A stretch of DNA of 64,000 nucleotides from Mycolicibacterium sp. BiH015. Lineage in GTDB: Bacteria; Actinomycetota; Actinomycetes; Mycobacteriales; Mycobacteriaceae. The notes beneath the pieces were generated by a model, which was given only the letters and a program-made list of their open reading frames with translations, was not told the DNA's origin and did not search any database. Below, one piece after another: positions 25,610 to 36,531 of this stretch. Made by a program: the position numbers and the translations under genes. Each line of letters opens with the position of its first letter. The first letter of the stretch is position 1. Where the stretch lies: positions 1 to 64,000 of the forward strand of contig NZ_JAQGCZ010000003.1 of assembly GCF_027706845.1 (NCBI RefSeq), read 5' to 3'.

Positions 25610-28095
25610 TCAGCGGCGCTGAACCGCGCCGACCCGCTCCTCGGCCACCGCCACCGCGGCGTCGCGCGCGGCGCTGGCCTCTTCTTCGGTGAGGGTCCGG
25701 TCGGCCGCCCGGAATCGCAGCGCCAGGGCCAGCGACTTGCGACCCTCCCCGATCTGCGGGCCGGTGTAGACGTCGAAGATCCGGACGTCCTCCAGCAGTT
25801 CCCCCGCCCCGGCGCGGACCGCATCGACGACGCTCTGAGCCGAGACGTCGTCGCCCACGATCAGCGCGACATCCTGGAACACCGCGGGGAACGGCGAAAC
25901 TCCGGGTGCAGGAAGCGTTTCGGTGATGGGAACGGCATCGAGGTCGATCTCGAGTGCGCAGGTTCCCCTTGGCAGTCCCGACCGTTCGATCACCGCGGGG
26001 TGCAACTGTCCGGCATGTCCGACGACGACGTCGCCGATCAACACCTCGGCGCACCGGCCCGGATGCCATGGCAGGTGTTGCGCGGCGCGCAGCGTGAACT
26101 CCACGCCCGCAGCACGGCCTATCACCCGCACCGCCTCGAAGGCGTCCGCCGCCTCGACCGCGCGTCCTGCACCCCACGGACCGGCCGGTTCCCGAAGCCC
26201 GGCCAGAACTGCGCCGACATGCTGGGGCTGACGAGGCAGTGAGGCATCGAGGATGGCGATCTCGCCGTCGGTGGGCCTGCGGTCGTTCGGTATCCGCTCG
26301 ACCGCCCTGGTGTCGGCTGTCGGTTCCACCACCTGCGCGATGGCGAACAGGGAGATGTCCACGGCACCACGGGACACGTTGCGGCTCAGCGCTTCCAACA
26401 GGCCGGGAAGCAGCGTGGTCGCCAGGCTGGGCCTGTCCGATTCGAGCGGGTTGAGGACCTGGGTGGTGTTTCTCCGCGGATCGGCGGCGTCGAGCCCCCA
26501 CTGGTCGAAGATTCCGGCAGGCAGGAACGGAGTCGGCAGGATTTCGACGAAGCCGCTGAGCGCCAACGACTTACCTACTGCTCGTCGGCGCTTCTGGCCG
26601 GGCGTCAGGCCGCGGCCGGCGGGCGCGGTCGGCAGCACGGACGGGATGACGTCGAGACCCTCGAGCCGCATCACCTCTTCGACGAGATCGGCGGGTTGCC
26701 GGATGTCGGGCCGCCAGCTCGGCGGTGTCGCCGTCACCCTTCCACCGTCGACCCTCACCTCGGCGCCGATCTGCGTCAGCCGCTTCTGCGTCGTGCCGGC
26801 CGCGTACTCGACTCCCGCTGTGCGGTCCGGCAGGTCCGCGGGCATGCTGACCGGCGGATGCGACCAGTCGTCGCGCGGCGGATCACCACGCCAGTCGGTC
26901 AGTGTGGGTTCCACTGTGCCACCGGCAATCTCAGCCAGCAGTGCTGCGCAGCGGTCCAGCGCGGCCACGGACACGGCCGGGTCGACGGTGCGCTCGTAGC
27001 GGCGCCCGGCCTCACTGTGAAGATGGAGACGCCGCTGCGTGCGCGAGACCGCGGCGGGATCCCAGACCGCGGCTTCGAGCAACACGTCGGTGGTGCTGTC
27101 GCGGACCTCGGTGGTGCCCGCGCCCATCACTCCGCCGATCGCCGCGGTCGCGACGTCATCGACGATCAGCACATCGGCGGGGTCGAGTTTGCGTTCGACA
27201 TCGTCGAGCGTCACCACCGTCTCCCCCTGCTCGGCGAACCGAACACGGAAACCGCCGGTGATCAGGCTCCGGTCGTGGGCGTGCATCGGATGCCCCAACT
27301 CGAGCATGACGTAGTTGGTCACATCGACAGCCGGCGAGATGGCACGGATGCCGCTCAACAGCAGCCTGCGCTGAATCCACCACGGCGAAACCGCCCTCGG
27401 ATCGATTCCGGTGACCGGGCGCAACCCGAAACGCTGAACCCCGGTGCCTGCGTCGATCGTCACAGGCAGCGCATCGCCGTCGGCGGGCAGCGCGGGAACA
27501 TCGGCAGGATCGACGAAGTCGAGATCGTAGGCGTTGCTCACCTCGCGGGCCATCCCGCGCAACGACAGACAGTAGCCGCGGTCCGGGGTGATCGCGAGGT
27601 GGAACACCACATCGTCGAGACCCAGCACGTCGTGCGCCGGCGTCCCCGGTGCGGCGGTGCCGGGCGGAAGCACCAGGATGCCGGAGTGGTCGGAGCCAAG
27701 GTTCAGCTCGGAGACCGAGCAGATCATCCCGTCAGAGGTCCGACCGTAGGTCTTGCGGGTGGCGATGCTGAAGTCGCCGGGCAGCACGGTACCCGGAAGA
27801 GCGACGACGACCAGGTCACCGACCGCGAAGTTTGTTGCGCCGCAGACGATGTCGCGCGGGTCAGGTTCACCGACATCCACTTTGACGGCCCTGATGGGCT
27901 TCTTGAACTCCGTGAGTTCCTCGATCTCGGCGACTCGGCCGATCATGAGCGGGCCGGTGATCGGGCCCACCGGAAGGATCTCTTCGACCTCGTGGCCGAT
28001 CCGGATCAGCGCCTGCTCGAGCTCGTCGGGCGGCACGTCCCAGCCTGGTGCGCCGGCCTGCACGATTTCTCGCAGCCAGCTGTACGGAACGCGCA

Positions 28096-28096
<1 letters not shown>
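25610..28096 (-). CDS. pheT: Phenylalanyl-tRNA synthetase beta subunit
   Basis: The 828-aa subunit starts with [13 protein letters not shown] and a tRNA-binding (EMAP-like) domain at about 45-150. B3/B4 editing, B5 ([14 protein letters not shown] region) and core domains follow, and it ends in an FDX-ACB anticodon-binding domain. The start codon shares one base with the pheS stop (TGATG). It converges with the lhgO cassette. Confidence 0.97.
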
Positions 28097-29202
<1,106 letters not shown>

Positions 29203-29209
29203 TCACGCC

Positions 29210-30790
29210 GTGCTGATCCGGCCGCTGATCGTGGGTGGAATATGGCTGCTCGGCGTCGGTGCGACGGCGCTGTCGGCGGTACGGCATCCAGGCTGGGTGA
29301 TACCGGCGGCCATCCTGCTCGCGTTGGCGGCGCTGGGTACCTGGGACCTGCTGCAGAAGCGACACACGATCCTTCGCGTCTACCCGATCCTGGGTCACGT
29401 CCGCTTCCTGATGGAGATGATCCGACCCGAGATCCGGCAGTACTTCATCGAATCGAACACCGAGGCGGCGCCGTTCGACCGCGAGACCCGTGACATGGTC
29501 TACGAGCGGGCCAAGGGCACCAAAGGCGACGAGCCGTTCGGCACCGAGCGGGACGTGAACGCACTCGGCTACGAGTTCCTGCGCCACTCGCTGCGGGCCC
29601 GCTTCGCCGACGATCTCACGCCTCGGGTGCGCCTCGGCGGGCCGGACTGCACCCAGCCTTACGACATCGCCCTGCTCAATGTGTCGGCGATGAGCTTCGG
29701 GGCGTTGTCGGCGAACGCCATCGAGGCACTCAACCGCGGCGCTGCGCGTGGCGGCTTCGCCCATGACACCGGCGAAGGAGGCATCAGCCCCTACCACCTG
29801 AAGGGCGGTGGTGACCTCATCTGGGAGATCGGCTCCGGCTACTTCGGGTGCCGCGATGCCGACGGCCGGTTCGACCCCGCCGCGTTCGCCGAAAAAGCTG
29901 TACTGCCCGCCGTGAAGGCCATCTCGGTGAAGCTGTCCCAGGGTGCCAAGCCGGGACTGGGCGGCGTGTTGCCCGGCGCGAAGGTCAGCACCGAGATCGC
30001 CGCGACTCGCGGAGTCCCGGTCGGGCGCACCGTGGTCTCGCCGCCTGCGCACAGCGCATTCAGCACCCCGGTCGAGTTCGCCTCCTTCCTCGCGAGGTTG
30101 CGCGAACTCTCCGGCGGCAAGCCCGTCGGATTCAAGTTGTGCGTCGGCGCCCGCACCGAGTTTCTGTCGATCTGCAAGGGCTTTCTGCAGACGGGCATCA
30201 CGGCTGACTTCGTCATCGTCGACGGCGGTGAAGGCGGAACCGGGGCTGCACCACAGGAATTCGAGGATCATGTCGGCATGCCCCTGACGGAGGGGCTGAT
30301 GCTGGTGCACAACAGCCTCGTCGGGACCGGGCTGCGTGACCGGATCAAGATCGGTGCGTCCGGCAAGGTTGCCAGCGGGGTGGACATCGTCAGCAGGATC
30401 TGCCAGGGCGCTGACTTCACGTTGTCCGCACGCGCGATGATGTTCGCGGTCGGTTGCATACAAGCGCTCAAATGCAACACCAACCACTGTCCGACCGGCG
30501 TCGCCACCCAGGATCGTGCGCGCGCGAGAGCGCTCGACGTCACGGACAAGACGGCGCGGGTGTTCAACTTCCAGAAGGCGACGGTCGCGAGCGCCGCGCA
30601 GATCGTGGCATCGATGGGACTGCAGGGGTTCGGTGACCTGTCCCCGGCGATGCTGAACCGCCGCATCGAAGGTCAGCGCACCCGCACCTATGCCGAGATC
30701 TACGACTGGCTGATGCCCGGCGAGCTGCTGGAACTTCCGCCGGATTCCTGGCTGTCGGACTGGATCGAGGCGTCAGCTGACGAGTTCTGA
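29210..30790 (+). CDS. FMN-binding glutamate synthase-family protein, membrane-anchored
   Basis: The 526-aa protein has one or two hydrophobic N-terminal segments (residues 1-40). A ferredoxin-dependent glutamate synthase central domain follows, with VSAMSFGALSANAIEALN, PAHSAF and the FMN/phosphate loop VDGGEGGTGAAP. A 3Fe-4S motif C-x5-C-x4-C appears in GCIQALKCNTNHCPTG. The glutaminase domain of true GltB is missing, so it is unlikely to make glutamate from glutamine on its own. The GTG at 29210 lies 6 nt after TACCCT, suggesting a leaderless message. The 3' end overlaps the convergent gene by 18 bp. Confidence 0.87.
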   Translation: MLIRPLIVGGIWLLGVGATALSAVRHPGWVIPAAILLALAALGTWDLLQKRHTILRVYPILGHVRFLMEMIRPEIRQYFIESNTEAAPFDRETRDMVYERAKGTKGDEPFGTERDVNALGYEFLRHSLRARFADDLTPRVRLGGPDCTQPYDIALLNVSAMSFGALSANAIEALNRGAARGGFAHDTGEGGISPYHLKGGGDLIWEIGSGYFGCRDADGRFDPAAFAEKAVLPAVKAISVKLSQGAKPGLGGVLPGAKVSTEIAATRGVPVGRTVVSPPAHSAFSTPVEFASFLARLRELSGGKPVGFKLCVGARTEFLSICKGFLQTGITADFVIVDGGEGGTGAAPQEFEDHVGMPLTEGLMLVHNSLVGTGLRDRIKIGASGKVASGVDIVSRICQGADFTLSARAMMFAVGCIQALKCNTNHCPTGVATQDRARARALDVTDKTARVFNFQKATVASAAQIVASMGLQGFGDLSPAMLNRRIEGQRTRTYAEIYDWLMPGELLELPPDSWLSDWIEASADEF

Positions 30791-31552
30791 CTCGGCAGCC
30801 GGGCGGAGCCGAGCGAAGCCGAAGCAGACCAGTGCGACGAGTGCACCCCAGGCCGCGCAGGAGGCCATCGACACTGCATCGCTGGCCAGAATCAGAAAGC
30901 CGAACGCAGCGCCGACCGCCAGGGGCACCACCATGGGTGTGGTCCAGGCGCGTGGTTTCCCGAACCGCACCGACGTCACCATCCCCAGCACCAGCGCCAG
31001 CAGATGCCCGACGTCGGTGAAGTCGGGGTCCTCGGCTATGACGACCGCAGCCACGGTGATCCACCACACCGCCCATGGCGCTCGCCAGCGTGTCGGCATG
31101 GCGCCGGTGAGCACGCCGAGCACGGCCATCGCGACATAGCTCATCCCGACGTCGGGGTCGTGGGCGACCGAACGCGCCATCCATCCGAAGGCGACGGCGA
31201 CCGTGAGTCCGGCCGCCACCAGCAGCGAGGCCCCGATGTGGCCCAACGCCGCCGCGATGGCGAGCGGCCTACTGCCCCAAACCAACTCGGCGGCCGCGAG
31301 CAGACAGATCAGCCCTGGCAGCCACAGATACAGCGGGCCCGCGTCAACGACGAACGCGCTGCCCACCAGCGTGCCGACCCTGCCGTGGCTGAGGTTGTGC
31401 AGGTTCGTGCTCATATGCCTGATCACGGCGGCCTGCAGGCGCGGTGTCATGTCGACCATCACGGTCGTGACGGCGGCGACGACCGCGGCGTAGCACAACG
31501 TGACCCGTACTCGGGCAACGCGGGCAAGGCAACCGGACAGCACCGTGACCAC
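30773..31552 (-). CDS. Rhomboid-like integral membrane protein (Rv1648 type)
   Basis: The 259-aa protein has about six or seven membrane segments. Conserved-looking HNLSHGRVGTLVGSAFV and GHIGASLLVAAG resemble the rhomboid-like fold. A complete Ser-His catalytic pair (GxSG) is not evident, so protease activity is doubtful. The GTG start overlaps the stop of the cyclase gene, so it is coupled to that gene. Confidence 0.8.
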   Translation of the reverse strand: MVTVLSGCLARVARVRVTLCYAAVVAAVTTVMVDMTPRLQAAVIRHMSTNLHNLSHGRVGTLVGSAFVVDAGPLYLWLPGLICLLAAAELVWGSRPLAIAAALGHIGASLLVAAGLTVAVAFGWMARSVAHDPDVGMSYVAMAVLGVLTGAMPTRWRAPWAVWWITVAAVVIAEDPDFTDVGHLLALVLGMVTSVRFGKPRAWTTPMVVPLAVGAAFGFLILASDAVSMASCAAWGALVALVCFGFARLRPAAESELVS

Positions 31553-32415
31553 TATCCGCTGGCCGACGCCTCGCCCTCGTCCTGGTCACCTGTCAGTTGC
31601 CTGCGAGTTCGCAGCCGATACATGCCGAAGTCGGCGGGCACGCCGTCCTGCTTGGCCGCGAAGACCGGCCTGCGAAGTTTTTTGGCTGTCACACCGAGCG
31701 CGTCGAAATCCTCTTCCGGAATGCGCTCCAGCGTTGCTTCGGATACCACCAGTTCCCCGCGGGCGGCGCGCTCCATCACCCGGGCAGCCAGGTTGACGTC
31801 GATGCCGAGCCAGTCCGAACCGATGCGCTGTGGCCGTCCGGTGTGGATTCCGACCCGCATCCGCGGCTTGTAGCCGTCAACCTCAAGGGCTTTCACCGCC
31901 TCGCGGGCTTCGATAGCCGACCGCACAGCGGTGACGGGGTCGGCGAACACCGCCATGAGCCCGTCCCCCATGCGCTTGACGATGTGGCCGCCGGATTGCA
32001 GCAGTGGCGGCTCGACCACCTGGGCGACGCGGCGCAGCAGCCGCAAGGTGGCGTCGTCGCCTGCGCCGAGCGACCACGCCGAGAACCCGACGAGGTCGGT
32101 GAAGACGAGGGTCACCTCGGCGTTGGCGGGACGACCGGATACTCGCTCCGTCAGCGCCTGCCAGACCTGCAGTGCGCCGAGGCTCACCTCTCGCGTCGCA
32201 GCTTCGCGCTCGAGCAGCCGATCAGCCGCGCGTGCAGCCGCACGAGGACCTCCGACGCCACTGACCGACAGCGGGTCGCCGAACTCGGGGTCTCCGGGGA
32301 GCGCGCGGCGGGCCCGACGGAGGAAAGAGATCACACCTTCGTTGTGGTTGACATTCTTGAACCAGCCCAACGGGCCTGAAGAACGGCCCGGTTCACCTGG
32401 CGGGTCGTCATCCAC
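31552..32415 (-). CDS. Class III adenylate/guanylate cyclase (Rv1647 type)
   Basis: The 287-aa cytoplasmic cyclase has a cyclase domain (about 100-260) with metal Asp in VFTDLVGFS, a second Asp in KRMGDGLMAVF, and transition-state residues in DVNLAARVMERA. It makes cAMP from ATP, and the M. tuberculosis orthologue is an active cyclase. The GTG at 32415 is supported by TAGGCT 7 nt upstream (leaderless). The TTG at 32448 would lie upstream of that promoter. It is divergent from the MpaB-like gene. Confidence 0.9.
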   Translation of the reverse strand: MDDDPPGEPGRSSGPLGWFKNVNHNEGVISFLRRARRALPGDPEFGDPLSVSGVGGPRAAARAADRLLEREAATREVSLGALQVWQALTERVSGRPANAEVTLVFTDLVGFSAWSLGAGDDATLRLLRRVAQVVEPPLLQSGGHIVKRMGDGLMAVFADPVTAVRSAIEAREAVKALEVDGYKPRMRVGIHTGRPQRIGSDWLGIDVNLAARVMERAARGELVVSEATLERIPEEDFDALGVTAKKLRRPVFAAKQDGVPADFGMYRLRTRRQLTGDQDEGEASASG

Positions 32416-32523
32416 GAAGCCAAGCCTAATCGAGGGCGGTGGCGGCAATAAACCGGCAGGTCACAGGTCAATGGCTTCAAGGTGGAGTCTGCGTAACACC
32501 GGTCTGCGATGGCGTCGAAGTCA

Positions 32524-32553
32524 TAGACAACGAATGTTGTCAACGCCTATCTT
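32524..32553 (+). promoter_or_regulatory. Promoter of the MpaB-like gene (TAGACA-N18-TATCTT)
   Basis: TAGACA (32524-32529) and TATCTT (32548-32553) are 18 nt apart. The +1 expected 6-7 nt later coincides with the GTG at 32560, and there is no Shine-Dalgarno site. A leaderless transcript is likely. Confidence 0.6.
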
Positions 32554-32559
32554 GGGTGG

Positions 32560-33615
32560 GTGCGATCAACGGCGATGGCAGGGTCTGAATGCTCCTCCGA
32601 TGCTCAGTCGGGTCCGGCCGCGTTTCCGCTCGGCCCCGATTCGCTCACGTGGAAATACTTCGGCGATGTGCGCACCGGCATGCTCGGCGTCTGGATCGGC
32701 GCGATCCAGAACATGTATCCCCAACTCGGAGCGGGAGTCGAAGACCATTCGATTCTGCTCAGGGAGCCGCTGCAACGCGTCGCCCGTTCCGTGTATCCGA
32801 TCATGGGCGTCGTCTACGACGGGGACCGCGCGGCGCAGACGGGTGCCCAGATCCGCAGCTACCACAAGACCATCAAAGGCGTCGATACCGACGGCAGGCG
32901 CTATCACGCGCTCAACCCCGAGACGTTCTACTGGGCGCACGCCACGTTCTTCATGCTGATCATCAAGACGGCCGAGTACTTCTGCGGCGGCCTCACCGAG
33001 GCGGAGAAGGAGCAACTGTTCGACGAGCACGTCCAGTGGTACCGAATGTACGGGATGAGCATGAAACCGGTGCCCCAGTCGTGGGCGGACTTCCAGGAGT
33101 ACTGGGATCACAAGTGCCGGGACGAGCTGGAGATGAACCGTGCGACGATGGACATCTTCTCCATCAGAATCCCGAAGCCGTGGTTCGTGCTGATGCCGAC
33201 GCCGCTGTGGGATCAGATCTTCAAACCGATGGTGGGGGCCCAACGCTGGATCGCCGCAGGGCTTTTCGACCCCGTGGTGCGTGAGCGCGCCGGTATGCGA
33301 TGGACGCCCGGCGACGAGGTCGCGCTCCGGTTGTTCGGCAAACTGGTCGAACTGGCCTTCGTCGCGGTGCCCGACGAGATCCGTCTGCATCCGCGGGCGG
33401 TCGCGGCCTACCGCCGGGCCGACGGCAAGATCCCCGACGACGCCCCTCTGGTCGAGGCGCCGGCGTTCATGTCGCCGCCGCGCGATCGCCGAAACATGCC
33501 GATGCACTACCTCCCACCCCACCGGTCGCTGCTCGACCGGGTGGGCTCGCTGGTGCACACGACCTTCTCGTTGGCAGGAGTCCGCCCCGCGCGCGGCCGC
33601 AATAAGGCAGCCTGA
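32560..33615 (+). CDS. MpaB-family oxygenase (DUF2236, Rv1645c type)
   Basis: The 351-aa product belongs to the DUF2236 group, of which rubber oxygenase Lcp and MpaB are members and which usually binds b-type haem. Typical residues lie in PLQRVARSVYPIMGVVYDG, YHALNPETFYWAHATFF and the MSMKPVPQSWADF stretch. The substrate is unknown. The next gene (acyl-CoA dehydrogenase) starts 4 nt after its stop, so they form an operon, perhaps for oxidation of a hydrophobic compound. Confidence 0.88.
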   Translation: MRSTAMAGSECSSDAQSGPAAFPLGPDSLTWKYFGDVRTGMLGVWIGAIQNMYPQLGAGVEDHSILLREPLQRVARSVYPIMGVVYDGDRAAQTGAQIRSYHKTIKGVDTDGRRYHALNPETFYWAHATFFMLIIKTAEYFCGGLTEAEKEQLFDEHVQWYRMYGMSMKPVPQSWADFQEYWDHKCRDELEMNRATMDIFSIRIPKPWFVLMPTPLWDQIFKPMVGAQRWIAAGLFDPVVRERAGMRWTPGDEVALRLFGKLVELAFVAVPDEIRLHPRAVAAYRRADGKIPDDAPLVEAPAFMSPPRDRRNMPMHYLPPHRSLLDRVGSLVHTTFSLAGVRPARGRNKAA

Positions 33616-33619
33616 ACAC

Positions 33620-34852
33620 ATGCTTGATTGGTCAGACGTCGACCTTGCCGTGCGCGATGCGGTGCGCGAGTTCGTCGACAAGGAGATCCGCCCGCACGTC
33701 GACGCACTCGAGAGCGGCGAGATGGAGCCCTACCCGATCATCCGAAAGCTGTTCGCCACATTCGGCATCGCCGACATGGCACGCGACTCTCTGGACAGAC
33801 GGCTGGCCAAGCTTCGCAGCGGGGAGAACTTGAAGTCCTCCGGCGGTGGTGGCATGTTCGGGGGCTCGGGCGGCATGGGGTTCGTCGTGATCAGCGAGCT
33901 GTGCCGGGTGTCGATGGGCGTCGTCACCGGTATGGGGGTCAGCCTCGGGCTCACCGTGCCGACGATCATGGGCCGCGGCACCCTGGCCCAGCAGGAACGC
34001 TGGCTGCCCGGCCTGGTGACTTACGACAAGATCGGCGCTTGGGCGATCACCGAGCCCGATTCCGGATCGGATGCGTTCGGCGGCATGAAGTCTTACGTGG
34101 TGCGTGACGGTGAGGACTACATCCTCAACGGCCAGAAGACTTTCATCACCAACGGTCCCGATGCCGACGTCGTGGTCGTCTACGCCAAACTGGACGAGGG
34201 CGATCGGAGCGTCGACAAGCGCGACCGCAAGGTCCTGACGTTCGTGCTGGACCGCGGCATGGAGGGCTTCGTCCAGTCGAAGCCGTTCCGCAAGATGGGA
34301 ATTCACTCCTCCCGCACCGGTGAGTTGTTCTTCAACGATGTTCGCCTCGGTCGAGACCGTCTGCTGGGTGAGACGGAGGACAACAGCGCGGGCGATGGGC
34401 GCGACAGCGCTCGCTCGAACTTCTCCGCCGAACGTATCGGAGTCGCCGCGATGGCACTGGGAGTGATCGAGGAATGCCTGCGGCTGTGCGTCGATTACGC
34501 GAAGTCACGGACGCTGTGGGGCAAGGAGATCGGTCAGTTCCAGCTCATTCAGCTGAAACTGGCGTCGATGGAGGTTGCGCGAATGAATGTGCGCAACATG
34601 CTGTTTCGTGTCATCGAGGCTGCCGAGAGCGGCTTCCCCATCTCGCTGGCGGAAGCGTCGGCGATCAAGTGGTATTGCTCGCAGGCGGCGACCGACGTCG
34701 CGATGGAGGCGGTGCAGGTGTTCGGCGGCAACGGCTACATGACCGAATACCGCGTCGAGCAGCTTGCGCGTGACGCCAAGTCGCTCATGATTTATGCCGG
34801 AAGCAACGAAGTACAGATCACGCACGTGGCCAGAGGCTTGCTGAGCGGTTAG
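33620..34852 (+). CDS. Acyl-CoA dehydrogenase family protein
   Basis: The 410-aa flavoprotein has the FAD/substrate signatures GAWAITEPDSGSDAFGG and FITNGPDADVVVVY and the C-terminal QVFGGNGYMTEYRVEQLARD segment. GSNEVQITHVARGLL ends the protein. A Gly-rich insert (GGGGMFGGSGGMGF, near residue 75) is unusual. It probably oxidises an acyl-CoA thioester. Operon with the MpaB-like gene and the SDR downstream. Confidence 0.92.
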   Translation: MLDWSDVDLAVRDAVREFVDKEIRPHVDALESGEMEPYPIIRKLFATFGIADMARDSLDRRLAKLRSGENLKSSGGGGMFGGSGGMGFVVISELCRVSMGVVTGMGVSLGLTVPTIMGRGTLAQQERWLPGLVTYDKIGAWAITEPDSGSDAFGGMKSYVVRDGEDYILNGQKTFITNGPDADVVVVYAKLDEGDRSVDKRDRKVLTFVLDRGMEGFVQSKPFRKMGIHSSRTGELFFNDVRLGRDRLLGETEDNSAGDGRDSARSNFSAERIGVAAMALGVIEECLRLCVDYAKSRTLWGKEIGQFQLIQLKLASMEVARMNVRNMLFRVIEAAESGFPISLAEASAIKWYCSQAATDVAMEAVQVFGGNGYMTEYRVEQLARDAKSLMIYAGSNEVQITHVARGLLSG

Positions 34853-34881
34853 CCTTGTGGCGCCGACGAAGGAGGCGCTAC

Positions 34882-35664
34882 GTGGATTTCACCAACGTCA
34901 CCGCACTGGTCACCGGCGCGAGCGCAGGGATCGGCGAGGAATTCGCCGTTCAACTGGCCCGCCGGGGAGCACACCTGATCCTGGTCGCGCGCCGGGCCGA
35001 GAAGCTGGCGGCGCTGCGGGAGACTCTCAGCGCACGACATCCGGGCATCGCGGTGGACGTGCTCACCGCCGATCTTGCCGTTCCCGGTTCAGGTGCCGAA
35101 CTCGAGTCGGGCGTTCGCGAGCTGGGCCGCTCGGTCGACGTTCTCATCAACAACGCAGGTGTCGGGCTGCACGGGAAGTTCATCGGCCAGGAGCCCGAGC
35201 CCAATGCCGCCCAGATCCAATTGAACTGCGGCACATTGGTTGATCTGACCGCACGGTTTCTGCCCGCCATGGTCGAGCGCCGTCGCGGGGTCGTACTGAA
35301 CGTCGCCTCGACCGCGGCGTTTCAGCCGACGCCCGGCATGGCGGTCTACGGGGCCACCAAGGCGTTCGTGCTGTCCTACACCGAAGCGCTGTGGCAGGAG
35401 TGCCGCGGCACCGGGGTGAGGATTCTCGCGCTGTGCCCCGGCGCCACGGAAACCGAGTTCTTCGACCGCACCGGCGAGGAGTTCCTCACCGACGGAAGAC
35501 AGACGCCCACCGAGGTCGTGGACACCGCGCTCGCCGCGCTCGACAAGTCGTCGCCGACCGTCGTGCCCGGTTTCCGCAACAACATCCTGGCCTCCGGGTA
35601 CCGCGTGACGCCCCGCAAGCTGCTGCTCGCAGTATCGGAGCGGATGCTCAGAGCCAACCACTAA
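34882..35664 (+). CDS. Short-chain dehydrogenase/reductase
   Basis: The 260-aa classical SDR has TGASAGIGEEFA (cofactor), NNAGVGLHG, Ser in VASTAAF and YGATK as the complete catalytic Tyr-Lys pair. The GTG at 34882 follows GAAGGAGG at good spacing. It lies 29 nt after the dehydrogenase gene and is probably in the same operon. Substrate unknown. A lipid or steroid alcohol is possible. Confidence 0.9.
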   Translation: MDFTNVTALVTGASAGIGEEFAVQLARRGAHLILVARRAEKLAALRETLSARHPGIAVDVLTADLAVPGSGAELESGVRELGRSVDVLINNAGVGLHGKFIGQEPEPNAAQIQLNCGTLVDLTARFLPAMVERRRGVVLNVASTAAFQPTPGMAVYGATKAFVLSYTEALWQECRGTGVRILALCPGATETEFFDRTGEEFLTDGRQTPTEVVDTALAALDKSSPTVVPGFRNNILASGYRVTPRKLLLAVSERMLRANH

Positions 35665-35667
35665 AAG

Positions 35668-35683
35668 GCAACCGCACGGTTGC
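35668..35683 (+). promoter_or_regulatory. Palindrome GCAACCG-CA-CGGTTGC, likely ArsR operator 1
   Basis: A perfect inverted repeat with 7-bp arms and a 2-bp centre begins 3 nt after the SDR stop. It shares the GGCAAC...GTTGC core with the second palindrome 45 bp downstream, so both probably bind the ArsR protein encoded at 36211. Confidence 0.65.
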
Positions 35684-35712
35684 ATTAGGCCGCGGTTCGT
35701 GATGCAGTAATA

Positions 35713-35730
35713 GGCAACAGAAAGGTTGCC
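35713..35730 (+). promoter_or_regulatory. Palindrome GGCAAC-N6-GTTGCC over the ribosome site, likely ArsR operator 2
   Basis: A perfect inverted repeat (arms 35713-35718 and 35725-35730) ends one base before the ATG of the SRPBCC gene and contains its AAAGG ribosome site. With the first palindrome it frames the promoter interval, a layout suited to autorepression by ArsR. Confidence 0.65.
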
Positions 35731-35731
35731 C

Positions 35732-36214
35732 ATGTCTCCTGACCGTATTGAAAAGCATGCCCACATCAGCGCTCCCCTCGAACGGGTGTGGGACGCCCTC
35801 AGCGATTCTGCGAAGTTCGGCACGTGGTTCGGTATGCGGATCAACGGTCCCTTCGTCGAGGGCGCGGAAATTGCCGGCCAGATCGCCGAGACGGAGGTCG
35901 ATGACGAGATCGCCGCCATGCAACGCCCCCATGTCGGCGCGCCGATCACACTATGGATCGTCGCCGTCGAACCGCTGCGCCGCTTCGCCTTCCGGTGGAA
36001 CCCGCTGCCGGGCACCGAGTTCCAAGATCTGACCACTCTGGTCGAGTTCACGCTGAGCCCACAGGGCGACGGCACGTCACTGACAATCGTCGAGTCCGGC
36101 TTCGACGCCCTGCCCGACGAGCACCGCGAATCCACGTTCGGCGGTAACAGCGAAGGCTGGACACATCAGTTGACGTTGATCGACAAGTACATTGCGCGCA
36201 CGGCCGCACGATGA
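35732..36214 (+). CDS. SRPBCC (AHSA1-like) family protein
   Basis: The 160-aa START/Bet v1-like domain has APLERVWDALSDSAKFGTWFG at the start and FTLSPQGDGTSLTIVESGFD in the middle, with a C-terminal helix (SEGWTHQLTLIDKYIAR). These proteins bind hydrophobic ligands or act with stress regulators. The pairing with an ArsR gene by an ATGA overlap is a common arrangement. I use the ATG at 35732. The TTG at 35726 lies inside the operator. Confidence 0.9.
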   Translation: MSPDRIEKHAHISAPLERVWDALSDSAKFGTWFGMRINGPFVEGAEIAGQIAETEVDDEIAAMQRPHVGAPITLWIVAVEPLRRFAFRWNPLPGTEFQDLTTLVEFTLSPQGDGTSLTIVESGFDALPDEHRESTFGGNSEGWTHQLTLIDKYIARTAAR

Positions 36215-36531
36215 CCCCGGACGTTGCGACCGCGTCGGTCTTCGATGCCCTCGGTGATCCACATCGGCTGCAGCTGGTCATCCGGCTGTGCGAAGCCGGG
36301 CCGAGCTCCACACTTCAAATGGCCCAAGCGATCCCGCTGACTCGGCAAGCCACGACCAAGCATCTGGAGATACTTCAGACGGTGGGCGTGGTCAGCAGCG
36401 CCAAGCGTGGACGCGAACGCATCTGGACCGTGCAGCCGAAGCCACTCACGGCGGCCGGCGACTACCTCAACGCCTTGTCGCGGCGCTGGGACGAGGCGAT
36501 CGACCGACTCAAGGCGTTTGTCTCGGATTAG
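36211..36531 (+). CDS. ArsR-family transcriptional regulator
   Basis: A 106-aa winged-helix repressor: FDALGDPHRLQLVIRLCEAG, then the recognition helix in LTRQATTKHLEILQTVGVV, and a wing rich in Arg (SSAKRGRERIW). It lacks the Cys metal-binding box ELCVCDL, so it is not a typical metal sensor. Overlaps the SRPBCC gene by 4 nt. Probably controls the two palindromes at 35668-35730. Confidence 0.92.
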   Translation: MTPDVATASVFDALGDPHRLQLVIRLCEAGPSSTLQMAQAIPLTRQATTKHLEILQTVGVVSSAKRGRERIWTVQPKPLTAAGDYLNALSRRWDEAIDRLKAFVSD

